Assembly: GCF_019703515.2 (NCBI RefSeq)
Contig: NC_059385.1
Location: forward strand, 33,509,501 to 33,573,500
DNA: 64,000 bases
Reading direction: 5' to 3'
Origin: Myxocyprinus asiaticus
Lineage: Eukaryota; Chordata; Actinopteri; Cypriniformes; Catostomidae
Shown here: piece by piece, positions 22,628 to 34,959 of the stretch
Layout of the letters: each line of letters starts with the position of its first letter
Numbering within the stretch: position 1 is the stretch's first letter
Position numbers and translations under genes: made by a program
Notes under the pieces: model-generated
Told to the model about the DNA's origin: nothing
Databases searched by the model: none
What the model saw: the letters and a program-made list of their open reading frames with translations, nothing else

Positions 22628-24036
22628 GTGGGCAGGTGGGCTTCATTACATTTATCTATGATTGGGAAGGTTAATGTTATTAAAATGAACTGTATTCCAA
22701 AATGTTATTACTTACTGCAGTCTCTCCCTGTAGATGTCCCCCTCTCTTATTTCAAGCAATTTGATAGCATAGCAAACTCTTTCATTTGGAATGGTAAGCG
22801 TCCCAAATTACATTTCAATAAATTACATAGGCCGATTGACAAAGGTGGGCTAGGCCTACCCAAGATTTTATTTTATTATTATGCATTCGGTCTCAGACAT
22901 TTGGCTCATTGGTCGCTTCCACCTGAGAGAGCCCCTCCCTGATTCTGTATAGAACAGGAAGTTCTTGCCCCTATTTCGCCATTGCAGAGCCTTTCTATCA
23001 AATTAATCGGAGAAGCTAAAGTACATCCCATTATCTCGCACTTGAACTCGGTATGGACTAAAGTATCCTGACATTTTTTTAAATGTTGCCTCGAGCGTAT
23101 GGCTGAACACCAAACTATGCATCAACAAGTCCCCTTTTTGCTGGTCAGAGTGGATTGGGAGGGGGGTTACTACACTCGGTGACCTGTATGAGAATGGAGT
23201 GTTGAGATCCTTTCAAAATTTGGTTTAACTTTTTGGGATTCCTAGATCTCAGTTCTATAAGTATTTACAGCTGCGCCACCTGCTCTGTACTGTTTTTGGG
23301 AGTGGTTTACACCCTCCTAAAGCAGCAGACACTCTAGGAGAGGTGATTACTGCTTTTGGAAAAGGTCATGAGGCATCGATGTATTACTCCCTACTAATTC
23401 AGAGTCTGGGAGATGGAACTTCAACTTCTCTTTAAGAGATTATGGGAGAAAGATCTAAATTTGGTATTGGAGGAGGGACAGTGGACTGGGATTCTAAAAA
23501 ATTTCAAATCTGCATCTAGAGACGCAAGGGTTCGCTTCATGCAATTTAATATTTTACATAGAGTCTATTGGACCCCCTCTAGATTGCATAGGCTTGGTCT
23601 TAAAGACACACCCACCTGCTGGCAATGTCAATTAGAAGATGGAGACACAACCCATGTCTTTTGGGGATGTGTTAAGATGCAGGAATTTTGGATGAGGATT
23701 CAGAGTTTTATGTGTGAGGTTTTGGCCTCTCAAATTTTATTTTGCCCCAGACTCTGTATCTTGGGAGATGGGGCAGTCATTAATTTGGAGAATAAGCACG
23801 TGAAAAACTGGGTCCTATCTAGTGTTATGATCGCCAGACAGATTAATTTGAGGAGTTGGAAGTCGGCTGGAGCTCCCCCTTTTCAGGAGTGGTGTTCAGA
23901 GATGGCCAGAGTGGCAGCTCTTGAGGAGGGGATATCCAGAAGACTGGGGAGTCTGGACATGTTTGCGAAGAAGTGGGGAAGATATCTGTCTTTTTTGGAG
24001 GGCTCTCGGGGAGGGACAGTGGAGAGAGAGGTGTAG
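22628..24036 (+). pseudogene. LINE ORF2 C-terminal region (copy A)
   Basis: Frames at 22628-22942 and 23413-24036 give the RT thumb/connection (MNCIPKCYYLLQSLP, SFIWNGKRPKLH) and the C-terminal domain. The latter contains CWQCQLEDGDTTHVFWGC, a Cys-x2-Cys...His...Cys knuckle typical of L1/Tx1-type ORF2 proteins. The intermediate stretch 22943-23412 is readable in other frames. It is nearly identical to 44.70-45.83 kb in copy B. Confidence 0.8.
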
Positions 24037-24361
24037 GGGTTTTATGTGTGTGATTGTTTTATTTATTATTTTATTTTTATTTTTTTATTATTATTTTTTT
24101 TTTGTGTGTGTGTGTCTATGGTTGTGTGACCACTGGGGTGTTGGGGGTCAGGTGGGGGTAGTGGTGGTTGTATATTGATTCTGTATATGTGTGTTCTGCT
24201 ATGTATATATTTAATGGTTGAATCAATAAAAAAATGTTAATCGGGAAAAAAAAGAAACAAATCGGCCAAATGGGAACATTTATCGGCCGATAATTTAAAA
24301 ATTCTGAAAAGCGGCCAATTTATCGGCCTCTGCAATATATCGGTCGACCACTAGTCTGGAC

Positions 24362-25364
24362 ACTAGTGATGTCTGGTTTGCAAAACTGTCTAATCAGTTA
24401 TTCTTAATGATTTGATTTTATGGAAATATTTGTTTTACATCAATGTTGTGTTTAGATCAGTGGTTCTCAACTGGTTTTGCTTCAGCAACCAGATTTTATA
24501 TTGGCCCTTAAGTAGTAACTCAACACAGTAGGTTACAACAGGGCTAAAGGTATTATGAAATGCCAAATTTGATTACCTTTTCTGAAGTGGTTATTTTGAA
24601 TAAGCATTATTTTAATTTGTTACTCAAAAAAGGATCTTGCTGCCTCAAAAGTATTTGCAGATATACTATACAGATTTTGCCCTATCTACACAACATCACT
24701 ATAACTCCCCCGTGGGCTTTTTACACCAAGTGTGGGAACCTTGCTACCTTATTTAAAAAATGATTTTCAATCAAAGTAACCTTCTGTTATTATTTAGTTG
24801 CACACAAATTATGTTGCTCCATCAATATTCAATAAAAATACATGTTTTTTTTTAATTATTTATTTTTTAGATAAACTTAGTGACCAGAAAAAAAGCACAT
24901 TCTGCTTAAGTGGTGCCTTTAGCCCCGTTATTCCCTACCAATATTGTTTAGTACACAAAAGTGAACAAACACTAAAATTTGTTTAGCTTTCACAACATAA
25001 TTCTTATTACTAACTTCCCCTAATGTTTTATTTTTAGCTCAACTTTTGTAAATAACTGTGCTACTGACTGACAGTAAATTGTTAGTAATAGAGCTCGAGT
25101 GTTTTTATAGATTTGTTACGATTTCATTGTGTGTATCCTCTTATCGCTTTTTTTTACACTGCTTTTTATTATGATTTACCCTGATTCTACTGCGTGCATC
25201 CATTTTTACCACTGTAATGTTTATATGGATTATTGCGTTGACCTGAAACCCATGCTGCTTAGAAACCACAAACACTTTTATAACAAACAACTGTGGTAAA
25301 TCATAGCACCATCACGTTATCGTTACTTGCACTACATGCCACATGTTTATCGTAGCTTCATCCT
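24362..25364. other. AT-rich stretch with a possible MITE end
   Basis: CAGTGGTTCTCAACTGG at about 24459 is the start of a common hAT MITE family, but no matching right end was found. Nothing else was recognised. Confidence 0.4.
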
Positions 25365-25990
25365 TCAATCAAATAAAATCAAATTACTTTTATTGTCACA
25401 CAACAATATACACAAGTGCAATAGTGGGTGAAAGTCTTGGGTGCATTTCCGAGCAACATAGCAGTCATGACAGTGATAGACATATACCAATTTACAATAA
25501 ACATCAGATTTACACAACACAATTTACATATCTAATATACACATAATTACACACAACACAATATACTACTAATATACAATGTACAGTATACAATACGCAC
25601 AATATAGACTACACATACAATATAGAATACACATTATACAATAAAAATAGTATATATAGTATATATAAAATATACAGTAGGTTATATTGTACTGTATTGA
25701 CATTCAGGCTGTCGGTTGATAGTCAGTTGCCAGTGTGTTGTTAAGAGAGAATATAATTTATGACAGTCCAGTGTGAGATAATAAGATTAATAAAGTGCAG
25801 TGCTGATGTATATTGATCGTGAGAGATCAAGAGTTCAAAAGTCTGATTGCTTGGGGGAAGATGTCATGAATTTGGCTGGTGCGGGTCCTGATGCTTCCAT
25901 ACCGCCTGCCTGATGGTAGCAGTGAGAGCAGCCCATGGCTTGGTTGGCTGGAGTCTCTGATGATCCTCCGAGCTTTTTTCACACACCGCC
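25365..25990 (-). mobile_element. L2-like LINE 3' end, truncated
   Basis: On the minus strand it ends AATAAAAGTAATTTGATTTT. Upstream (25830-25990) it has the region around GATGCTTCCATACCGCC that marks the 3' part of a common fish L2-like family. The 25500-25700 part is a run of ACAATATAC-like simple repeats. Confidence 0.65.
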
Positions 25991-25994
25991 TGGT

Positions 25995-26318
25995 ATATAG
26001 GCGGTGAGGGATTCACTTGTGATAAATGTAAGGAATTAGCTAGGCTGACAGAGAATGTTGCTGAATTAGAGACACATTCAAATGCTAGTTGAGGTCACTG
26101 AGAAAGAGAAGCTGTTAAATACTGTTTTGGATGAGGCTAGTACAGCGAGCCATACACTTTTTGGTTCTGGCAGTAGAGTTCCCATAGCAGAGCAAATGGG
26201 TGACAAGGACATACATAGCCCAACTTGTTCTCCTCCACTCAGTTACGTGCACACTGAGAAGCCTGTTGAAAGTGTCCTGGTTAAATGGGATTCTATTTTA
26301 TGCAATGTGAATGTTTGG
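25995..26318 (+). pseudogene. LINE ORF1 fragment
   Basis: The plus-strand text reads CDKCKELARLTENVAELE around 26018 and, after a stop, SPTCSPPLSYVHTE and ESVLVKW (26082-26280). I associate these with the ORF1 of fish L2/CR1-type LINEs, with a Cys-pair/coiled-coil N-terminus. It has at least one stop and is joined directly to an LTR fragment. Confidence 0.5.
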
Positions 26319-26498
26319 GCTTCGTTCAGTAGCAGGTTTGGTTATTAGCAATAATTGATAATTATCAAAGATAATTATTAATTATTAAAATCAATAGAAC
26401 ATTGATTAGAATTAACATTAGCTTATTAATCCTTCAAATCAACAGTCTTCAAAGATAACTATCAATTGTCAATCAATAGAATATTAATAAGAAATATA
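26318..26498 (-). repeat. Fragment of the 52.6-61.2 kb retroviral LTR family
   Basis: GTTTGGTTATTAGCAATAAT followed by repeated ATTATCAAAGATAAT and AATCAATAGAA text matches 52760-53040, 59290-59580 and 38960-39230. Only the U5-proximal AT-rich part is present. Confidence 0.75.
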
Positions 26499-27089
26499 TC
26501 ATCGGGGTCCAAGCACATGTGAAGAAATAACCAAAATAATCAGAATTGACAGAAATGATCCAGTGGATGCCAGATAATACAAATTGACTATATAAAAGCT
26601 GCTGAAAGCTGATTGGTCGATGGCAGCCGTGTTTTTCAAAATATGCGACTGTCCTCATAGACCTTGATGACACCTTGGACAAATAAACTGCATGCAAAAT
26701 TTCAAGTCGATCGGTCCAACGGTTCCATAGATAGAGCCATGTTTTTAACCATTATAGTGCCACCAAGAGGCAGAGGTGCGCAATATTTGTGTGTGTGTCC
26801 TCAGTTTGAACTCATACATGAGTGTACCAAATTTGGTGATAATATCTCATTCCGTTCAAGAGTTATAACCATTTTAGTAAAAGTGGCCCTGCCCACTATG
26901 TTCATTTTGGCATACCGTTTGACGATGAATGAATTTCAAAATTCCTTTGATAACTTTTTATATTGGGACACTGTTGAATCTATCTGCACTGGTTTGGTTC
27001 CGAACGGGAGAATGGCCTAGGACGAGTTCGTTTTGAATTTTTTTCAAACAATCCAAAATAGCGGGAACACAAAGGGGTGGAGCAAAACC

Positions 27090-27195
<106 letters not shown>

Positions 27196-28054
27196 ATACT
27201 GTCTTTCTGGAATGATCTCACCAATGAGTGAAAGCCTGAGAGCAATATTCCATATATTCCTCTGGATATTCATGAGTTACAATGTTATGTTGGATCTCAA
27301 CATGAACGTCAATCCGCTGAATAGGTGTAATCCAAGGGGAAGACAGTTGTTAGAAACAACGAGTGAGTTGCTATTAATGTCCGCTTTTGTAAAGAAATCT
27401 ATTTTTTTTTTCTTTGTAGCGAACTCTGTTTCCTTATAAACAGTCTTTAGAATAGCTATGTTATACCTTCCGGATAACATGAAGAGATGATGTCATCGGG
27501 CAAGCACGTAGTCTTTGTATGGACAAAATTCAAACAACAGGTACTATACACATTGGCTGCATCCGAAACCTTAGGCAGCTGGCTTGTTGCCTCACTTCCC
27601 TATCAGTCAGTGACTTCACAGGCAGCGTTTTGTGTATGAAGGTACCTCATAAGGAAACTGCTTTTGAACAGGCTTCAAAGGCACCCTGACGTCACGTCTA
27701 ATGATCTAAAACAAATTCAAGTGAGCTTTAAACAAAACCAAGTGAATATTTAATGACTACAATGCTTATCTCTCCGTGCAAATTTAGTCATTAGATTAAA
27801 AAAAAATTTTAAAAGGACATTTATGAATAAAATTACTCTTTTCAACCGCTCCATCAGATGCCATTTTATTTTTTTCCACCAACCGCCGACTTGCGCGCAC
27901 AGGATTGTGGGATAACATAGGCAGTGAAGGATGCATCTACGCTGCCTTCAAAAATCGGCCAGATGAAGGTATCTCAGGAGACAGGATGTGTTTGAAACAT
28001 TGGATTCGGACGTGCCTTGATGCCCTCCTACCTTTTGAATTCAGCATCCGAAGG

Positions 28055-28480
28055 CAGAATTTTACAGTTTTTGGACACAGCCATATAGAAATGAGGCGAG
28101 ACAGAAACGGGGATAATGGAAAAATAAACACATAATGTAATTCCATACATATGTAAACATATCCCTAAAACAATGTGACATTTAATCATGTCTGGCAACT
28201 TGACAAATATGTTTTCAATATTTTTAGGATATGTAAAAATGTACGTGACATTTGATTATCTATAATAATTTTGGAAATCACAGATTTATTTGCAAACTAA
28301 TATTATAAAAGTCAGAAGACACTGTCAGCGTACCACGTTTCTTCAAATAAATGTATATGCATTCATACACTCATGAAAGCCTTAGACTTAAAAGGATTTC
28401 TTATAAATCCCTCTGGTGGTCAAAAAATAGTATTACAGCTTTCATTGGTCAGTTGAAATGGCAGCTTCCTTAAAATTTGC
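28055..28480. repeat. ~420-bp block duplicated at 38170-38590
   Basis: Shared landmarks in order are CAGCCATATAGAAATGA, ACAGAAACGGGGATAATGG, TCATGTCTGGCAACTTGACA and ACACTCATGAAAGCCTTAGA. The copies differ by scattered substitutions, so the duplication is not recent. Confidence 0.85.
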
Positions 28481-30049
28481 TGTTAGCCTCCTGTTCATCA
28501 TAAATCCATGAAATTTGGAATGATTCCTCAGAATGTCCTGTTTTCCATATTTACACAATTTTGTGAAGTTTGGCCTTTGTATATTTGATTAAAATATTTG
28601 ACTAGTCAAATATATCGGATTGTAACTTCTAGATGATTTAATGGATAAAAAAAAGCAAAAACCTTTTGCCTGCATGGTCTAGCGCTGACCTGAGCATAGT
28701 TTGGTGAAGATCTGATTAACGCCCTAGGATGAGTTCGAAAAAGTAGGGTTTTCAGTAAATTAGAATGGCAGAAACATTTAATAAAATGAAATAAAACTGA
28801 GATATACATTTTATAGGACTTGATACAAGGATTTAGAGGTAAAAAGCATTTTGATTTTAATGTGCTCGGATGCGGAGTTATTAGCAAAAACGTAAATTTT
28901 CTTGTTATAGCGCCACCTTGTGGCCAGTTCTCACAAAACTTGGTACACAGCCTCATTTTGACACTGTGTACAAATACAAAATGAAAGTTTTTGATGTTAT
29001 TAGCTGCTGAAATTTGATTGGCTGCTGGCGGCCATGTTTGTTGATTTTTCCAAATGATATTTGTGGGATATGTTAGCCTTTGGGCCATAGAAGATGCATA
29101 CCAATTTTCAACATAATTGATCATACAGCTGCGGTGTTATGAACGTTTTTCAGTTGAAGCGCCCCCTATAGGTGGAATTTGACGTGACTTGGCATGCAGC
29201 CTTAGAATGATGTGTTGTCTATGTGTATCGAGTTTCGTTACATTTGGACTTTTAGTTTGGTAGATATAGGTCAATTTCGATTATGTGGATGACGCCTGAC
29301 CAGTTCGTTGGCTTATTTCTTCATAACGCTTCAAAGAAATACAATTATTTTGATACATTTTTGTCATGAGGTTCTATAGAAGATACATACCAAATTTCAT
29401 GTGAATCGGACATATGACCTTGGAGGAGTTCGAAAAAGTAAATTTTCCCGAAAATTGAAAATGGCGGAAAATTTATATTGACGGAAATCAAATCGGAGAT
29501 ATACGTTTTGTAGACCTTAACTCAAGGAGTTCAGAATTTTGATCTTAGCTCTTACGGTTCCAGAGTTATGAACACAGATGCAAAGGTGCTTATTATAGTG
29601 CCATCTAGTGTTCGACAGGTGTGAGTATGGGTGCCTGACTAGTGGGGGGGGGTTTTGGAACCAGCCTGCCAAGTTTGGGGTCTGTGCGACTTACGGTCTC
29701 TGATGGCCAGACACTTTTAAGGCAGAATAAGAACAATAAAATATAGCCACAAGCGGCAATCATCAGGGTCCAAGCACATGTGAATAAATAAACAATATAA
29801 TCAGAATTGTCAGAAATTATCCAGTGGATGCCAAATAATAATACAAATTGACAGAATAGATCCTCCCTAACCAAATTTGCTGAAAATTGTGTACCAAAAT
29901 TTTGAAGCTGTAAAACGCACATAAAGGCATCATAAAATTAATCCATACGACTCCATTGGTTGAATCCATATCTTTTGTAGCGAAATCATTTGAAAAGAAA
30001 ATCATTTGAGTTATGGCCCAAAATATGATTTTTGTTTGTTTTATTTGTT

Positions 30050-30605
30050 TTGTCTGAGTCAAATGAATGAAACCGGAAGTATCTTTGATGTTCTGGTGCA
30101 GAGATATGTGATTTGTTACATGGTTGCTAGGGTAACCCCATTTGATTGCTAGGAAGTTACTAAGATGATACTCAAAAAGCTCCTTGCTACCTTGAATCAA
30201 ATGAACAAAACAGGAAGTCTCTATGCTGTTCTGGTGCAGAAATATGTGATTTATTGCTTGGTTGCTAGGGTAACCCCATCTGGTTGCTAGCAGTTACCAA
30301 TGTTATACTCAAAAGGCTCCTAGCTACACTGAGACAAATGAACAAAACCGGAAGTCTCTATGATGTTCTGGTGCAGAGATATGTGATTTGAAAATTGGTT
30401 GCTAGGGTAACCCCATCTGGTTGCTATGTAGTTACCAATGTTATACACAAAAGGCTCCTTCCTACCCTGAGTCAAATTAACAAAACTGGATGTATCTACA
30501 ATGTTCTATTGCAGTGATATGTGATTTGTTACATGGCTGCTAGGGTAACCCCATCTGGTTGTTAGGTAGTTACCAAGGTAATACTCCAAAGGCTCCTTGC
30601 TACCC
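30050..30605. repeat. Satellite array A1: four 138-bp monomers
   Basis: GGTTGCTAGGGTAACCCCAT-type boxes start at 30122, 30260, 30398 and 30534 (spacing 138, 138, 136). Each monomer has a second TGGTTGCTA box about 23 bp on, then AAGGCTCCTT and GATGTTCTGGTGCAGAGATA. Confidence 0.92.
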
Positions 30606-30629
30606 AAATGAAAGAAACCGGAAGTATTT

Positions 30630-31300
30630 ACGACCCCATTGACTTGAATGGAAGTTAATGGGGTTTGCTTGCTAGGTTGCTCTAAATGGTTGCGAGGGTG
30701 TGGCTACGTAGTTTATATGATGATACCTGAAGTTTGATTGCTCACCCAAGTAAAACAAGCAAACTGTCATTTATCTAAGACATTCTGATCCAAAGATATC
30801 ACTCTCAGCCATTTTAAATGGAAGTCAAAGGGGCTTGTTGCTAGGGTGCTCTAAATGGTTGCTAGGGCATGGCTAAGTTGTTTTTCAAGTGGATATATGA
30901 AGACTGATTACTCACCCAAATAACACAAGCCAAATATCATGTCTCTAGTACATCCTGATCCAAAGATTTCCCTCTCAGCCATTTTTAATGGAAGTCAAAA
31001 GGGCTGGTTGCTAGGGTGCTCTAAATGGTTGCTAGGGCATGGCTAGCCAGTGACCAGAGAGATTCTTATTGGCTGATTACTAACCTGACTCAAAAGATCC
31101 AATCCCCAAGTGTCTACGACATTCTGTTCTGAAGATGTTATTCTGAGCCATTTTGAATGGAAGTCTATGGGGGCGCTGGCTAGGGTGCCGTAAATGGATG
31201 CTAGGGCATGGGTATGCCATTTCCAAGATGATACTTAAAGACTGATTGGTAGCCCGAGTGAAATGAGCCTGTCCCTATGTCTCTACGACATTCTGATTGG
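30630..31300. repeat. Satellite array B1: four 170-bp monomers
   Basis: Boxes of the type GCTAGGGTGCTCTAAATGG recur at about 30669, 30839, 31008 and 31180. Between them lie CATTCTGATCCAAAGAT and CAGCCATTTTAAATGGAAG. The last two monomers have diverged toward the variant seen at 37.77-38.05 kb. Confidence 0.9.
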
Positions 31301-33984
31301 GAGATATGATCCCACAAAATTCATTGTCTTGTCATTGTAGGAACAAAACAATTGTTTTCATGGGCGAGACCCTTGCCATAGTATGCCTATGGGGCATTTG
31401 TGGGCCTGTTTTACCCCCCAGGAGTACATCTTACCCCCAATCTCATGTAATGCTCCAAAACTGTTTGCTAGGCCGTATGAAATGAGTCCACCCACATTTC
31501 TCTATGAAACTCTGATCCGGAGATATGATCTGTCAAAGTTTGTCACAGTGCAAAATCTATGGGATTTTTTGGGATGTTTTTTTGCCCCCCAGGGGTGCAC
31601 CATACCCCCCATCCCTTAGAAAAGTCTTAATTCGTGGGTCTACGCCGAACGATGCGGGACGAGTCAAGCCAACCTAATTAGATAGCCTGAAAACAACTGA
31701 AACAATGTTAAAGTGCCTTAATTTTGAGAAACATCAGGCGCGGTATCACACAGATTTGGTATTTTGTACATTCCTGACTGTTATAGCGCCACCAATAGGC
31801 AAAGGTATGCAATTTTTTTATATGTCCTCTGAATGACCCCATACATAAGTGTCTTACATTTTTTGGAAATATCTCATTCCATTCAAGAGTTATAAGTGTT
31901 TAAGTAAAAGTGGCAATGCACACAGCTTATGTTTTGGTGTAGCTTTGCGACATTGAATCGAAGGTTAAAACTTTTTTTGATAATTATTAATAATAAGACT
32001 CCAGAGAATCTTTCTGCACTGGTTTGGTTCCGATCAGGTGAACGGACTAGGACAAGATCAAATAGCTGCTAAAATATGATTTTGTTGATGGCAGCCATGT
32101 TTTTCTATGCATATGACTGCATACCTTACATACCTTGATGACACCTTAGACACAAACACTGCATGCCAAATTTCAAGTCAATTGGCCCAGCCGTTCCATA
32201 GTTAGAGCCATTTTAAAGTTTTTTACTTTTATTGCTCCACCAAGAGGTGGAGATGCACAATTGTTACTCCATACATATGTATATCAAATTTGGTGGCAAT
32301 ATCTGGTTCTGTTCAAGAGTTATAACCATTTTTGTAAAAGTGGCCACGCCCATTACGAACGTTCTGACATAACGTTGACGATAAATCAAAATGTCAAAAT
32401 TCCTTTGATAGTTTTTCATATAGGGACTCTGCTGAATATTTTTGCACTGGAAATTTTTATATTATTATAGTGCCAACCAGGGGCAGACTTGCTGCACCCT
32501 TCTGCATATCGCCGCGCCGTTTTGTGGCGCGTTCTGCATAACACGGCGGCCCATGCGGCCCCATTTTGTTGCCGGCCTGCCGGGAAAAGTCCCGGTTCTC
32601 CCAATGGCGCCTGGTGCCAACAAGAGGCAGAGGTGTGCCACTTTTTGTGTGTATCCTCAGAATGAGCCCATAAATAAGTGTATAAAATTTGGTGATAATA
32701 TCTCAATCCATTTAAAAGTTATTACTGCTTTAGTAAAAGTGTCCACACCCACTATGTAAGTTTTGGCATACCGTTTGACGATGAAAAGTTCAAAATTCCT
32801 TTGATAACTTTTTACATTGGGACTCTGCTGAATCTTTCTGCAGTGGTTTGGTCGGGCGAACGGCCTATACTAGTTTGAAAAAGTTTTTTTTTTTAAATAA
32901 TCTCAAGTATTTAATGAATATTTTCTTTCGCACCAATGGTACTTGAGGCTAAATTGTTCAGAATAAGGAGATCTACAGTATGGTATGAATAAAATGTTTA
33001 CAATTTACAACAATTTACATGTATGTAAAATGCAATAGCTCCTCCAGGTGGCCAATTTTTGTCAAATTTTGCACAGACCTTTTGGGCCAAGAGACAAATA
33101 GGCATACCAAGTTTAGTTCCGATTGGCCTTATTTAACCCTATATAAAAGCTGCTGAAAGCTGATTGGTCAATGGTGGCTATGATTTTAAAGATATGCAAC
33201 TGTGCTCATAGACCTTGATGGCACCTTGGACAAAGACAGTGCATGCAAAATTTCAAGTCGATCGGACCAATGGTTCCATAGTAAGAGCCATTTTTAGTTT
33301 TTTAATTATTATAGTGCCACCAAGAGGCAAAGGTGTGCAATATTTTTATGTGACTTCAGCATGTGCCTAATAAGTTTACCAAATTTGATGATAATACTTC
33401 AATCCGTTCAAAAGTTATAACCGTTTTAGTAAATTGGACACAGCCACTATGAATGTTTTGGCATACCGTTTGACGATAAATCAGAATTTATCTGATTTTA
33501 GCATTTAGGACATTCTGATTTTTTTTTCAAACAATCCAGAATAGCGGGAAAACGAAGGGAAAAGCTAATTCTGTCAGGAGGTAAAACTCTTCGGCATGAC
33601 GCAAGGAATCAGAAAAAAATAATAATTTTGCTTCTAGCCCTTATGGCCCAAGATTTATGGCCCAAAATGTGATTTGTTTATTTTTTTTTCGCAATAGCAC
33701 CACCTAGTGTCTGATGGATGTGTGTCTGTACGCCTGAGTAGTGGGGGGGATTTGGAACCATCCTGCCAATATTGGCATCTCTACAACTTATGGTCTCTGA
33801 CGCCCAGACACTTTTAGGGCAGAAAAATTATAATAATAAATATGGCCGCAAGCGGCAATCATCGGGGTCCAAGCACATGTGAAGAAATAACCAAAATAAT
33901 CAGAATTGACAGAAATGTTCCAGTGGATGACAAATAATACAAATTGATGGAATAGATCCTGCCTAAACTAAATTTGTTGAAAAT

Positions 33985-34930
33985 TGGGGAAAAATGTGAT
34001 TTGGTACTTGGTTGCTAGGGTAACACCATCTGGTTGCTAGGCAGTTACCAAAGTGATAATAAAAAGGCTCCTTGCTAACTTGAGTCAAATTAACAAAATC
34101 GGAAGTCTCTACGATGTTCTAGTGCAGAGATATGTGATTTGTTAACTGGTTGCTAGGCAGTTACCAAGGTGATACTCAAAAGGCTCCTTGCTACCCTGAG
34201 TCCAATGAATGAAATCAGAAATATCTACGAAGTTCTGGTGAACAGATATGTCATTTGTTACTTGGTTGCTAAGGTAACACCATCTGGTTGCTAGGCAGTT
34301 ACCAAGGTGATACTGAAAAGGCTCCTTGTTACCCTAAATCAAATGAGCAAAACCGGAAGTCTGTATGATGTTCTGATGCAGAGATATGTTTTGTTACTTT
34401 GTTGCTAGGATAAACCCATATAGTTGCTAAGCAGTTAACAAGGTGATACTCAATAGGCTCCTTGCTACCCTGAGTCAAATGAATGAAACCGGAAGTGTCT
34501 ACGATGTTCTGGTGCAGAGATATGTGATTTGGTACTTGGTTGCTTGGGTAACACCATCTGGTTGCTAGGCAGTTACCAAAGTGATACTCAAAAGGCTCCT
34601 TGCTACCCTGAGACAAATTAATGAAACCGGAAGTCGCTATGATGTTCTGGTGCAGAGATGTGTGATTTGTTAATTGGTTGCTAGGGTAACCCCATCTGGC
34701 TGCTAGGCAGTTACCAAGGTAATACTTAAAAGGCTCCTTGTTATCCTGAGTCAAATGAACTAAACCAGAAGTTTCTATGTTGTTCTGGTACAGAGATATG
34801 TGATTTGTTACATGGTTGCTAGGGTAACCCCATCTGGTTGCTAGGCAGTTACCAAGGTGTTACTCAAAAGGCTCCTTGCTACCCTGAGTCCATTGAATGA
34901 AACCAGAAGTCTCTACAGCATTGTGATCCT
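33985..34930. repeat. Satellite array A2: seven 138-bp monomers
   Basis: GGTTGCTAGG boxes start at 34010, 34148, 34264, 34400, 34538, 34676 and 34814. Spacings are 138, 116, 136, 138, 138 and 138; the 116-bp interval has lost the segment between the two boxes of the monomer. Because 138 is divisible by three, one minus-strand frame stays open over several monomers (34329-34754). Confidence 0.93.
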
Positions 34931-34959
34931 GAGATCCCATCTAAGAATTTTGAATGGAA

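Larger units (their letters stand above)
19230..24236 (+). mobile_element. Tx1/L1-like LINE, copy A
   Basis: Order on the plus strand: 5'-UTR tandem repeats (19355-19700), ORF1 start at 20057, an inter-ORF region with repeated GGCTGGAGT-type boxes (20990-21600), the start of ORF2 near 21893, an internal deletion, RT and C-terminal ORF2 pieces (21941-24036), a 3' UTR and a terminal AATCAATAAAAAAATG. It is a deletion derivative of the family also seen at 43.7 and 63.3 kb. The 5' boundary is uncertain because the flanking MITE is also decayed. Confidence 0.8.
18686..24353. mobile_element. hAT-type MITE split by a LINE insertion
   Basis: The left end AGTGGTCAGCCGATAT and the right end ATATCGGTCGACCACTA are inverted copies, followed inward by GGCCGATA-type repeats on both sides. 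The flanks GTCTGGAT and GTCTGGAC form an 8-bp duplication with one mismatch. The MITE sequence itself covers about 18686-19000 and 24240-24353. Everything between is a Tx1/L1-like LINE, so the LINE inserted into the MITE. Confidence 0.75.
29741..33840 (+). repeat. Composite repeat, unit 2, with both satellite arrays
   Basis: Begins ATATAGCCACAAGCGGCAAT. It contains four 138-bp monomers, then four 170-bp monomers, then about 2.5 kb of family blocks (GCCACCAAGAGGC, AAGAGTTATAACC, ACTGGTTTGGTTCCGA recurring at intervals). It ends with CCAGACACTTTTAGGGCAG before the next tag. The stretch 31300-33840 has no gene; open frames there are short and follow the repeats. Confidence 0.75.

Noticed and set aside
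24459..25364. A complete hAT MITE starting CAGTGGTTCTCAACTGG
   Set aside because: Only the left terminus was found; no inverted right end or target duplication could be located.
28606..29124. A 172-codon minus-strand frame in composite unit 1
   Set aside because: No recognisable domain, no conserved counterpart in the other units that I could see, and it follows repeat blocks.
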